NCBI RefSeq assembly: GCF_042408815.1
Contig: NZ_JBHOQR010000014.1
Location: 90,925-154,924, forward strand
Source of the DNA: Thermoflexus sp042408815
GTDB lineage: Bacteria > Chloroflexota > Anaerolineae > Thermoflexales > Thermoflexaceae
DNA length: 64,000 bases
Direction: 5' to 3'
The position numbers and the translations under genes were made by a program. This document shows positions 51,328 through 59,948 of this stretch, one piece after another (positions within the stretch are counted from its first letter, which is position 1; each line of letters starts with the position of its first letter). The notes beneath the pieces are model-generated. The model searched no databases. It was not told where the DNA came from and saw only the letters and a program-made list of their open reading frames with translations.

Positions 51328-52884
51328 TCATTCAAGGACCATTTCCAGCACGCTTGCCAGCCCATAGCCCACCAGCGCTCCTCCGGCGAGGAAAGGGAGC
51401 CCGGCGTGGCCCTTTCCCCTCGTGAGAAACCCGCGAACCAGAATCCCATGGCCGATCAGGATCCCGAGGAGCGTCCCCACAGCGGGCCACGGCGTGGGAT
51501 GGGTCCGAAGGGCAGAGAGGGTTAAAACAGTCGGCAGGACCGCGTCCCCGAATCCCAGGATCAGGGGCGGGCTCTTCCCAGGGGAGGAGAGGAGGTCCAG
51601 GGGGATGAAAAACATGAGGGGCACGCGCTCCCCGATCGCCCACTCTGCGAGCTGTTGCATGTGCCCGGAGATGTAAACCGCCAGCGCGTCATACAGCATC
51701 ATCACGAACAGCAGGGCTGCCGTCGCCCCAGGGGTCCAGAGATGCCCCAGGTAAACCGCCGCCGCGCTGCAGATCAGCAACCCCATCCCGTTTAACGCCA
51801 CCCACCCCGGCCGACAGCGCCATCCGAGCACCAGACCGAAAGCAACCCCTACCAGGATCGGAAGGCCCCATGGGGGGAGCGGCCCGAGCAAGGAGATCCA
51901 CAGAAGACGGAGAGAGAAAAATAGGGCCAGCGGGAACAGGCCCAGCATGACGTTCCCGAGGATCCCCGAGGAGCTGCGCAGCCGGAGCAGGAGAAGGGCC
52001 AGAAGAAAACCGAGAGCCATCCACCCCAGAGCCATCGGAAGGGTGGAGATCGCTTGTTCACCCACTGGACGGGCCGCGAGCTGCTCGGAGAGCTGACGGG
52101 CTATGGCCAGCGAGGGATCAGCCAGAACGGGGAAACGCCGGGAAGACAGATCGAATTCCAGGAAGCTGAGCCAGTGGACGGCCAGGAGGATGGCCATGCC
52201 GCCGCCCACGGCCGCCGGCCCGGATGGGGGAGGCGAGGATTCGATATACGCAGGGGAAGGCCCGGAGGGCTGTTCCATGCGCGCCACCTGCAGGCGTAAT
52301 CCATGAATGGCCAGTACCCGAACCCGCTCGCCTGCGGCGATCCGCCCCTCCGCCGATCGCGCCGTCCACGTTTCCCCCCGCACCCAGACCGTCCCCTCTG
52401 GATCCAGATCCGTCTGGGCAATGCCCTCCGCCCCGATCAGCTGCTCCAGGGACTGAAGGGGAGGGCGACGCCTGAGCGGCCGCATCAGGAAAGCCAGACC
52501 GAACGAGGCGACGGCCGCTATCAGGGTAGTTCCAACGAGGACCACGGGGGCGATCCGTTTCCCAGCGCCGGGGGGGAGCAGGAGGATGCCGCCCAGCCCC
52601 AGCGCCAGGGCCCCGGATAGGCCCAGGTATCCCCCGCTCTGGAAATAGAGCTCCGACAGGAACAGGAGGGTGCCCAGCAGGATCAGCAGGAGCCCAGCGG
52701 CGCTGATCGGTAGGCGCAGGAGGCCGATCAGTGCCAGGCCCAGCATCAGGACCGCCAAACCCTCCGCGAGCCCGGTCCCCGGGATGCTCCAGGCGGCGAC
52801 AGCGGCCAGGATCCCGCCCACCAGCAGGAGATAGGCCACATTGGGATCCGCCAGCCAGGCCCACAGTTGCTGCAGGAGATCCAT
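51328..52884 (-). CDS. NfeD domain fused to a presenilin-like (A22) intramembrane aspartic protease
   Basis: A 518-residue membrane protein in two parts. The first 205 residues are NfeD-like: four or so membrane helices with FLSELYFQSGGYLGLSGALALGLGG, then a soluble OB domain (IGAEGIAQTDLDPEGTVWVRGETWTARS). From about residue 228 a second unit shows nine predicted helices with a long loop after the first, and the presenilin signatures: YD in helix 6 (about 398-399), GFGD in helix 7 (about 444-447), and a GLP-containing helix 9 (about 495-502). Together these suggest an active A22 protease. The ATG at 52884 has GGGGTGG upstream. NfeD is known to partner with membrane proteases, usually of the serine type. 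Confidence 0.68.
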   Translation of the reverse strand: MDLLQQLWAWLADPNVAYLLLVGGILAAVAAWSIPGTGLAEGLAVLMLGLALIGLLRLPISAAGLLLILLGTLLFLSELYFQSGGYLGLSGALALGLGGILLLPPGAGKRIAPVVLVGTTLIAAVASFGLAFLMRPLRRRPPLQSLEQLIGAEGIAQTDLDPEGTVWVRGETWTARSAEGRIAAGERVRVLAIHGLRLQVARMEQPSGPSPAYIESSPPPSGPAAVGGGMAILLAVHWLSFLEFDLSSRRFPVLADPSLAIARQLSEQLAARPVGEQAISTLPMALGWMALGFLLALLLLRLRSSSGILGNVMLGLFPLALFFSLRLLWISLLGPLPPWGLPILVGVAFGLVLGWRCRPGWVALNGMGLLICSAAAVYLGHLWTPGATAALLFVMMLYDALAVYISGHMQQLAEWAIGERVPLMFFIPLDLLSSPGKSPPLILGFGDAVLPTVLTLSALRTHPTPWPAVGTLLGILIGHGILVRGFLTRGKGHAGLPFLAGGALVGYGLASVLEMVLE

Positions 52885-52899
52885 GGTGGCCACCCCGAC

Positions 52900-53259
52900 T
52901 TACGTCTTCCGCAGGACGATGGCCATCGCCTCTTTCAGGCCCTCCAGGGCCGCGCGGCTGTCCTCATCCATGGCGCAGGCGATAATGCATGCTTGCATAT
53001 GGCTTTCCAGAAGCGTGATGATCGCCTGATTGAGCGCGGCCTTGATTGCCGCCAGCTGCACCAGCAGGCTGTTGCAATCCTGGTGCTCGGCCAGCATCCG
53101 TCGAACGGCGGCCAGGTGCCCCTCGATGCGGGCCAGACGGGCATCCAGGGCGCGCTCCTGCTCCGGCGTCAGATACACTTGAACCTGTGGCGCGCGAGTG
53201 GATCGAAGCAGCGCGTCTTGGGCCGATCCCCGGCTTGCCTGAGAAGACCGCTTCGGCAT
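52900..53259 (-). CDS. CsoR-type copper-sensing repressor
   Basis: A 119-residue all-helical CsoR/RcnR-family protein. Cys62, His87 and Cys91 keep the exact 25 and 4 residue spacing of the Cu(I) site of CsoR; GHLAAVRRMLAEHQDCNSLLVQLAAIKAALN is the family core. The N-terminal 25 residues are an unconserved tail. It lies 15 bases before the NfeD-presenilin gene and they are probably cotranscribed. No copper exporter is in the window. Confidence 0.92.
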   Translation of the reverse strand: MPKRSSQASRGSAQDALLRSTRAPQVQVYLTPEQERALDARLARIEGHLAAVRRMLAEHQDCNSLLVQLAAIKAALNQAIITLLESHMQACIIACAMDEDSRAALEGLKEAMAIVLRKT

Positions 53260-53479
53260 CGAACCCCCCTGAGGTCCATCGAATGGGGATCAAAATTCCC
53301 GGTAATCCCTCCCCTGGGCGGCGATCACTGGGATCGATGAAGGATGGGGAAAAATGAGCTCACCCCGCGAACGCCTCAAGCCAGGAAGCATTCCAAATTT
53401 CCCATCCACCTTCCAGCATACCCAAGGAGGCGGGGGAAGGCCAGGGGGACTCCGGAACACTGCGGAGCCAGAGATCCTC

Positions 53480-53508
53480 TTGCCAAAACTTGCGAAGGGG
53501 GCTATAAA
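53480..53508 (+). promoter_or_regulatory. Promoter of the ABC transporter operon, with a flanking palindrome
   Basis: TTGCCA (53480-53485), 17-base spacer, TATAAA (53503-53508). TGCGAA (53491-53496) and TTCGCA (53513-53518) form a 6-bp inverted repeat around the -10 element. The rest of 53260-53625 shows no gene. Confidence 0.7.
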
Positions 53509-53625
53509 TAATTTCGCAGGAAGAGAGCGCGAGGAGGGTCTGGCCTCTCAGCGCCGTGCGGTTTAGCGCTGGCCCCGCTGCACAGGGAAGCGCAATTCTG
53601 AATCAGGCTAAAAGGAGGAGGTGCA

Positions 53626-55365
53626 ATGAACCGCTCACAGGCATGGTGGTGGCTTTCGCTGGTCGCTCTGGTGGGCCTGGTGCTCTCTGCTTGCGCCCCC
53701 GCGGCCACGCCAACCCCCCAGGTGGTTGAGAAAGTGGTGGAGAAAGTGGTGACCCCCACTCCCGTGCCCCGTAAAGTCCTCCGCATCAATCTAGGTCCTG
53801 GAGATGTTCCGACGCTAGATCCTTCCCTGGCTACCGATACCTCCTCAATCCAGATCATCGAACTGGCCTTTGTGGGCCTGACCCGCCAGAATGAGGAGAC
53901 CGCTGCGGTCGAGCCCGGGATGGCGGAGCGCTGGGAGGTCTCGCCGGATGGCAAGGTGTGGACCTTCTATCTGCGCAAGGGCATCCCGTGGGTGCGCTGG
54001 AACGGCCAGGAGGTGGAGCAAGTCAAGGATGAAAAGGGCAACGTCCGTTACGTGACCGCCCACGACTTCTACTATGGGGCCATCCGCACCCTGGATCCCA
54101 AGACCGGTGGCGAATACGCCTACGTGCCGGCCTTCTTCATCGAGGGCGCAAAGGAGTTCAACGAAGGAACCATCACTGACCCAACCAAGGTCGGCATTAA
54201 GGTGCTGGATGATTACACCATCCAGTTCACCCTGAAGGAGCCGGTGGGCTTCTTCGCCAACATCGCCGGCCTCTGGATGCTGCGGGCGGAGCCCCAGTGG
54301 CTGATAAAAGCGAAAGGCGACCGCTGGACGGAGACCGGCGCCTACCACTCCTATGGCCCCTACGTGATGAAGGAGTGGGTCCATGACAGCCATATCGTGA
54401 TGGTCGCCAATCCTTTCTGGCCAGACAACATCCCCAGTGTGCCGAAGCCGAAGATCGAGGAGATTGTCTTCCGGATGCTGGATGAGTCCCCCGCCTTCGC
54501 CGAATATGAAGCGGGGAACCTGGATGTGGCCGGTGTGCCGCTTTCCGAGATCGATCGGGTGAAGGCAGATCCCCAGCTCTCCAAGGAGCTGACCATCGCG
54601 CCGGTCCTCTGCACCTATTATTACGGCTTCAACGTCACCAAGCCGCCCTTCGATGACGCCCGCATGCGGCTGGCCTTCTCCCTGGCGGTGGACCGCAAGG
54701 CCCTCGTGGAGAACGTGACCAAGGGCGGCCAGGAGCCCGCCCAGTGGTTCTCCCGGCCCGGCCTGCAGGCGGCACCCACCCTCCAGACCCATCCGAACCT
54801 CGGTGTGAAGTATGATCCCGAGCGGGCCAAGCAGCTCTTCCAGGAAGTCTTGAAGGAGAAGTATGGCGGTGATGTGAAGAAGTTGCCGCCCATCACCCTA
54901 GTGGTTAACCAGGTGGAAGGCCATATCAAGATCGCCGAGGCCATTCAGCAGATGTGGAAGGAGGTCTTGGGTGTCGATGTGAAGCTGGAGACCCAGGAGT
55001 GGAAGGTTTTCCTAAAGACCCTCCAGACGGATCCGCCGCAGATCTGGCGGCTGGGCTGGTGCCAGGATTATCCCCACGCCAGCAACTTCCTGAAGGATGT
55101 GTTCTATTCTACGTCCGACAACAACCACACCAAGTGGGGCAACCCGGATTTCGACCGCCTGGTGGACCAGGCGCTGAAGGAGACGGATGAGGCGAAGGCT
55201 CGAGAGCTCTACGCCCAGGCTGAGGAGATCCTGGTGGCCAAGGATGCGGCGATCATCCCCATCTACTGGTACACCCGCGTCACGGTCACCAAGCCGTATG
55301 TGAAGCGAACCTTCTCCGTCCTGGGCGGCTTGGAGCATATCGAGAAGTGGGATATCCAGCGATAA
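53626..55365 (+). CDS. Peptide/oligopeptide-type ABC transporter substrate-binding lipoprotein
   Basis: A 579-residue SBP_bac_5 family protein. It has a lipoprotein signal with the lipobox LSAC (cysteine near residue 25) and a Thr-Pro/Val-Glu-Lys linker common in Chloroflexota. The binding fold shows LDPSLATDTSSIQIIELAFVGL, AERWEVSPDGKVWTFYLRKGIPW and MRLAFSLAVDRKALV. The ligand may be a peptide or another bulky molecule. Two permease genes follow. Confidence 0.93.
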   Translation: MNRSQAWWWLSLVALVGLVLSACAPAATPTPQVVEKVVEKVVTPTPVPRKVLRINLGPGDVPTLDPSLATDTSSIQIIELAFVGLTRQNEETAAVEPGMAERWEVSPDGKVWTFYLRKGIPWVRWNGQEVEQVKDEKGNVRYVTAHDFYYGAIRTLDPKTGGEYAYVPAFFIEGAKEFNEGTITDPTKVGIKVLDDYTIQFTLKEPVGFFANIAGLWMLRAEPQWLIKAKGDRWTETGAYHSYGPYVMKEWVHDSHIVMVANPFWPDNIPSVPKPKIEEIVFRMLDESPAFAEYEAGNLDVAGVPLSEIDRVKADPQLSKELTIAPVLCTYYYGFNVTKPPFDDARMRLAFSLAVDRKALVENVTKGGQEPAQWFSRPGLQAAPTLQTHPNLGVKYDPERAKQLFQEVLKEKYGGDVKKLPPITLVVNQVEGHIKIAEAIQQMWKEVLGVDVKLETQEWKVFLKTLQTDPPQIWRLGWCQDYPHASNFLKDVFYSTSDNNHTKWGNPDFDRLVDQALKETDEAKARELYAQAEEILVAKDAAIIPIYWYTRVTVTKPYVKRTFSVLGGLEHIEKWDIQR

Positions 55366-55377
55366 CCAAGCGAGCAG

Positions 55378-55408
55378 GGGGGGCAGCCTTCGGGTTGCCC
55401 CCCTTGTT
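55378..55408 (+). terminator. Partial terminator after the binding-protein gene
   Basis: An 11-bp stem (55378-55388 with 55393-55403, one G-U pair) capped by a TTCG tetraloop and followed by TTGTTT. It lies 12 bases after the stop. Such hairpins commonly let the binding protein be made in excess over the permeases. Confidence 0.8.
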
Positions 55409-55627
55409 TCACATCCGACACTGGAGTATAACCGGAGAGGCCGGGAGCGGGCGCAGACCCATCCGGCCTCTCTTGATTTCGCATACAAGGGCGGAACGGT
55501 GCGCCTTCGATCTCTTCCCTGACCCTGGAACAGTAGGTTTCTCGCCTATCCGGCTTTCAGGTTGCGAGGAGGGCGGCTTTGTCTTTTCCAGTGGCGCAAC
55601 CTGTACATTTCTAAAGGAGCATGGGGG

Positions 55628-56629
55628 ATGATTCGCTATATCGCGCGGCGGATGCTGTGGAATCTCCTGGTCCTGTGGGTGATCACTTTGATCACCTTTG
55701 GCCTGATGCATGCGGTTCCCGGAGGACCTTTTGATCGGGAGAAGCCGCTACCCCCCGAGATCAAGGCCAACATCGAGGCCAAGTATCACCTGGATAAGCC
55801 CCTGGTGGTCCAATATCTCTATTACATGCGCGATCTGCTGGTTCCCCGCTATTCGCTCACCCTTCCGACTTCCCTTCAGGAAGATGCGCTTATTCGCTGG
55901 AAGATCGGGCCGGGCTATTTCCTTTGGATCAACTTGGGCCCCTCGTACTCCTCCCGCAGTCGCTCCGTGAACGATATCATCCGCCAGAACCTACCTGTTT
56001 CCTTCGAGCTGGGGATGTATGCCCTGCTGGTAGCGGTCGGGATCGGGATCCCCCTAGGCATCCTGGCGGCCCTCCATCAGAACACCTTCCTGGATTACTT
56101 CGGAATGAGCATGGCGATTTTCGGAGTCTCTGTGCCGGTCATCGTCCTGGGGCCGATCCTGGTCTCCGTTTTCGGGGTATGGCTCAAATGGCTGCCGCCG
56201 ACTGGGTGGGGGACCCCCCAGCATGCGATCATGCCGTCGATCGCCCTGGGGTTGGCCAGCTCTGCCCTCATCGCCCGTCTTACCCGGGCCAGCCTGCTTC
56301 AGGTGATCCGGGAGGATTACATCCGCACCGCCCGGGCCAAGGGCCTGGCGGAGCGCCTGATCATTATCCGCCACGCCCTCCGGAACTCTCTGATCCCCGT
56401 GGTCACTGTCCTCGGTCCTCTCTTCGCCGCCCTGGTGACCGGGACCTTTGTGACGGAGACGATCTTTGGCATACCCGGGCTGGGCCGATATTTCGTCACC
56501 AGTATCACCAACCGGGATCACCCGGTGATCATGGGGACGATCCTGATCTACGCGATCTTCTTGGTAATCGCCAATCTGGTGGTGGACATCACCTACGCCT
56601 TCCTGGATCCGCGAATCCGGTATACTTAA
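55628..56629 (+). CDS. ABC transporter permease, DppB/OppB type
   Basis: A 333-residue permease with six helices. It starts MIRYIARRMLWNLLVLWVITLITFGLMHAVPGGPF, typical of DppB, and has the EAA loop (EDYIRTARAKGLAERLIIIRHALRNSLIPVVT). A loop of about 60 residues after the first helix is longer than usual. The ATG at 55628 has AAGGAG upstream. Confidence 0.95.
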   Translation: MIRYIARRMLWNLLVLWVITLITFGLMHAVPGGPFDREKPLPPEIKANIEAKYHLDKPLVVQYLYYMRDLLVPRYSLTLPTSLQEDALIRWKIGPGYFLWINLGPSYSSRSRSVNDIIRQNLPVSFELGMYALLVAVGIGIPLGILAALHQNTFLDYFGMSMAIFGVSVPVIVLGPILVSVFGVWLKWLPPTGWGTPQHAIMPSIALGLASSALIARLTRASLLQVIREDYIRTARAKGLAERLIIIRHALRNSLIPVVTVLGPLFAALVTGTFVTETIFGIPGLGRYFVTSITNRDHPVIMGTILIYAIFLVIANLVVDITYAFLDPRIRYT

Positions 56630-56685
56630 ATCGGGTTTCTTGATATGGGCTTTAGCATCTCAGCTCTGGAAGATCGAGGTGAGCG

Positions 56686-57711
56686 ATGGCGACGCAAGCG
56701 ATGCGCCGAGGCGCGGAAGCGCTCGCGGTCCCTACCCGCCGGCCAGTCGGGTTCTGGGAGGACGCCTTCTACCGGCTCTCCCGCAACCGGGCGGCCATGG
56801 TGGGGGCAGGGATTGTCATCCTGCTGATCCTGGTGGCCATCTTCGCCCCCCTCATCGCCCCTTATCCCTACGATAAGCAGGTGCTGACCGACCGGGATAA
56901 AGTCCCCGCCTGGATGGTGAAGATCTTCCCCTTCATGGGGCCCTACGCCCGGATCAGCGATCGCTACCTGCTGGGGGCCGACTACGTGGGGCGGGATCTC
57001 TTCAGCCGTATCATCTACGGAACCCGGGTGTCCCTGACAGTAGCCTTTGTGGGCCCGTTGATCAGCCTCCTTGTGGGAACCACCTATGGGTTGATCTCCG
57101 GCTATTTCGGCGGCCGTCTGGACAACATCATGATGCGTCTTGTGGATGTCCTCTATGCTTTCCCGGGGCTACTGTTCATCATCCTCCTGATGGTGTTCTT
57201 CCGCCAGGTCCCCCAGGAGGCCCGATCGATCTGGGATGCGATACGGATTCAAATGTATAAGGTCGATGCCGCCTTCGGGGGGATGCTGTTTATCTTCGTG
57301 GGCATCGGGCTGACCGCCTGGGAGAACATGGCTCGACTGGCCCGTGGGCAGGTCCTCTCTGTGCGGGAGAAGGAGTTCATCGAGGCCGCCCGGGCCATCG
57401 GGGCAGGCCATCTTCGGATCATGTTCCGTCACATCCTGCCCAACATCATCGGCCCGCTCATTGTGGCGGAAACCCTGGCCATCCCCTCTTACATCACGAC
57501 CGAGGCCTTTCTCAGCTTCATCGGCCTCGGGGTGAACCCGCCCACTCCCAGCTGGGGGCTGATGATCTCCCAGGGCGCCCAGGCCATCCGCACCTACCCC
57601 AACCAGGCCCTGGCGCCCGCGCTGGCCCTCGCCATCACGATGTTCGCTTTCAACTTCCTGGGGGATGGGCTGCGAGACGCCCTGGATCCGCGCATGCGCG
57701 GCACGCAATAA
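56686..57711 (+). CDS. ABC transporter permease, DppC/OppC type
   Basis: A 341-residue permease with the family N-terminus (FWEDAFYRLSRNRAAMVGAGIVILLILVAIFAPLIAPY), the block LLGADYVGRDLFSRIIYGTRVSL and the EAA loop (KEFIEAARAIGAGHLRIMFRHILPNI). ATG at 56686 with GAGGTGA upstream. No ATPase genes (DppD/DppF) follow; they must be elsewhere. Confidence 0.95.
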   Translation: MATQAMRRGAEALAVPTRRPVGFWEDAFYRLSRNRAAMVGAGIVILLILVAIFAPLIAPYPYDKQVLTDRDKVPAWMVKIFPFMGPYARISDRYLLGADYVGRDLFSRIIYGTRVSLTVAFVGPLISLLVGTTYGLISGYFGGRLDNIMMRLVDVLYAFPGLLFIILLMVFFRQVPQEARSIWDAIRIQMYKVDAAFGGMLFIFVGIGLTAWENMARLARGQVLSVREKEFIEAARAIGAGHLRIMFRHILPNIIGPLIVAETLAIPSYITTEAFLSFIGLGVNPPTPSWGLMISQGAQAIRTYPNQALAPALALAITMFAFNFLGDGLRDALDPRMRGTQ

Positions 57712-57859
57712 GGCCAGGACTAGCCCGGTTGGGCTTCCACGGGGCTGAATGGCCCCTCAAGATGGGACAAGGCCGGCGAGGATCTTCGGTGCCTTGCTCG
57801 GCCCCCAAAGTCCCCCTGGAGAAGCCGGCGGCATTCAATTCTCACCGCGGAGGTTCGGG

Positions 57860-59026
57860 ATGGGGCGTCTGATGAGCGAGGTAGCCATCGTGGGCATCGG
57901 CTGGAGCGGTTTCCGCTCGATCACCCCCGATCTCTCGTTCCGAGAGCTGATGTTTGAGGCCGCCGCCATGGCCTACGCCGACGCCGGGATCCATCCCCGC
58001 CGGGATCTGGACGGGCTGGTCACCGCCGAAGAGGACTTCCACGAAGGCATCGCCATCAGCGATGAATACGTCCCTGACCAGATGGGAGCCGTTCTCAAAT
58101 CCGTGCACACCATCGCCGGGGATGGGCTGCAAGCGCTGGCCGCCGGGGTGATGCAAATCGCCTCCGGTGCCGCCCGTATCGTGGCCGTCGAGTCCCACAG
58201 CAAGGCCAGCAACATCCGGAACCTTCCTCAGATCACCGCTCTCGCCATGGATCCGGTGTTCCAGCGCCCCCTGGAGGCTCACCCCCTCTTCATCGCCGGG
58301 CTGGAGATGCGCCGTTATCTGGAAGCCACGCGCACCCCCGTGGAGCATGTGGCCCGGGTGGTGGTCAAGAACCGGCGCAACGCCATGCGCAACCCGCGAG
58401 CGGCCTTCCCGGCAGCGCTCTCCGTTGAGGATGTGCTGAGCAGTGAGCCCTTGGCGGAGCCCCTCACCCGGCTGATGGCGGCGGAACCGGCGGACGGATG
58501 CGTGGTGCTGGTCCTGGCCCGGGGGGATATCGCCCGCTCCCTCACCGATCGGCCGATCTGGATCCGGGGTATCGGATGGGCGACAGATTCTTACAGCCTG
58601 GAAAACCGGGATTGGGAGGGAGCGCGTTACCTGCGCCGGGCAGCCGAGCTGGCCTATCAGCAGGCCAGGATCCGATCCCCCCGCCAGGCTTTCGCTTTCG
58701 TCGAGGTCGATGACACGTTCGCCTACAAAGAGCTCCAACATCTGGAAGCCCTGGGCCTCTGCCGCCCGGGGGAGGCCGGCTGGTGGACCGCCGAGGGGGC
58801 CACTGAGATCGGAGGGGAATTGCCGGTGAATCCCTCGGGGGGTTGCTTGGGCGAAGGGCATCTGCTGGATGCCTCGGGGCTGGCCCGGGTGCTAGAGGCC
58901 GTGCTTCAGCTCCGGGGAGAGGCCGGCCCTCGCCAGATCCCGAACGCCCATACCGCCCTCGTGGCCTCATGGCGAGGGCTGCCCACCGCCACCGGAGCGG
59001 TGGCCATCCTGAGCCGGGAGCCTTAA
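57860..59026 (+). CDS. Thiolase-fold protein lacking the catalytic cysteine and HDxF histidine (paralog 1)
   Basis: A 388-residue SCP2-thiolase relative: VAIVGIGWSGF, LAAGVMQIASGAARIVAVES, VKNRRNAMRNPRAAFP, and the late NPSGG glycine loop. The nucleophile cysteine segment is replaced by TIAGDGLQALAAG (about 84-96), the HDxF histidine by DDTF (284-287), and the GHPxGA histidine region reads GEGHLLDASG. It is therefore unlikely to be a standard thiolase. The ATG at 57860 has GGAGG upstream; 57872 is possible. It follows two ABC permeases by 148 bases. Confidence 0.8.
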   Translation: MGRLMSEVAIVGIGWSGFRSITPDLSFRELMFEAAAMAYADAGIHPRRDLDGLVTAEEDFHEGIAISDEYVPDQMGAVLKSVHTIAGDGLQALAAGVMQIASGAARIVAVESHSKASNIRNLPQITALAMDPVFQRPLEAHPLFIAGLEMRRYLEATRTPVEHVARVVVKNRRNAMRNPRAAFPAALSVEDVLSSEPLAEPLTRLMAAEPADGCVVLVLARGDIARSLTDRPIWIRGIGWATDSYSLENRDWEGARYLRRAAELAYQQARIRSPRQAFAFVEVDDTFAYKELQHLEALGLCRPGEAGWWTAEGATEIGGELPVNPSGGCLGEGHLLDASGLARVLEAVLQLRGEAGPRQIPNAHTALVASWRGLPTATGAVAILSREP

Positions 59027-59233
59027 GGGATGCAGCGAAGCGATCCGCGCCCTTTCCTTCCATCCGGCCGCGTCAGAACCCGATGGCAGACATGGGGATG
59101 AGGGCACCCGGTCAGGTGAGCCCACGGGCGCAAAACCCTCACCGTCCGATCTGGCGCGTCCTTCCGCCATCGGGGGAAGAAAGGAAGCCCCACGCGGGAA
59201 GAGTAACCTCAAGGGGTGCGGCCGGAGGGGCCC

Positions 59234-59458
59234 ATGGATTCGGAGGAACTGCGGGTGCGATTAGAGCAGCTGGAAAGCGAGGTGATGGTGCTCAAACATG
59301 TGATCCGCCTTATCCTAGCGGCTCACCGACGCAATCTTTCCCCCTTTCCCAGCCAGCGGCTGGATCCGGAGACGGTGCGGCAAGTGCGGCGGGAGATCCA
59401 GGCCCAGTGGGCTCAGGAATGGCATGATCTGAGCACCTCCAACTCGAGGTCCCTGTGA
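59234..59458 (+). CDS. Putative antitoxin of a VapBC-like pair
   Basis: A 74-residue charged helical protein (MDSEELRVRLEQLESEVMVLKHVIRLI, then a linker and a second helix). It does not show a clear AbrB or ribbon-helix-helix fold, so the family is unknown. It has GGAGG upstream and its stop overlaps the PIN-domain gene by four bases, the typical antitoxin-toxin arrangement. The preceding 59027-59233 shows no gene. Confidence 0.55.
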   Translation: MDSEELRVRLEQLESEVMVLKHVIRLILAAHRRNLSPFPSQRLDPETVRQVRREIQAQWAQEWHDLSTSNSRSL

Positions 59459-59847
59459 GAGCTTACGTTCTGGACACCCATGCCCTGATCTGGTATCTCA
59501 CCCGGGATGAGCGATTGAGCCCGGCCGCTCGCCGCGCGCTGGAGGAGATCGAACGGGGAGAGGCCCGAGGCCTGATCCCCGCTGTGGTCCTGCTGGAATT
59601 GATCCGAATCGAGGAGAAGGAGCTGATCCCCCCGCTCTGGGAGATCGCTATCACCACGCTGCTGGGAGAGGGGCGATTCGAAATCGTCCCCCTGGATCTC
59701 AGCCTGCTGGCCCTGGTTCGGGAACTTCCCGAGTTGGAAGATCTGCACGATCGGGTGATCGTGGCCACTGCGCAGCGTTACAACGCGGTGCTGGTGACCT
59801 ACGATGAGACCATCCGCCAGTCCGGGCGGGTGGAGACGCTCTGGTGA
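59455..59847 (+). CDS. PIN-domain toxin, VapC-like
   Basis: A 130-residue PIN ribonuclease: Asp7 in YVLDTHALIWYL, a glutamate in VVLLELIRIE, and the acidic pair in LEDLHDRVIVATAQRYNAVLVTYDE. It starts with GTG overlapping the preceding stop (GTGA). It lies between two thiolase-fold genes of the same operon. Confidence 0.88.
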   Translation: MRAYVLDTHALIWYLTRDERLSPAARRALEEIERGEARGLIPAVVLLELIRIEEKELIPPLWEIAITTLLGEGRFEIVPLDLSLLALVRELPELEDLHDRVIVATAQRYNAVLVTYDETIRQSGRVETLW

Positions 59848-59948
59848 ACTGCCTCCAGGGATCCGAAGAAGCTGCGGAAGGGCTCTGGGAGTTGAAAGAT
59901 AGAAGTCCTGCTCTGGATTCCAAAAGCCCATATAGGAGGGAATGGATC

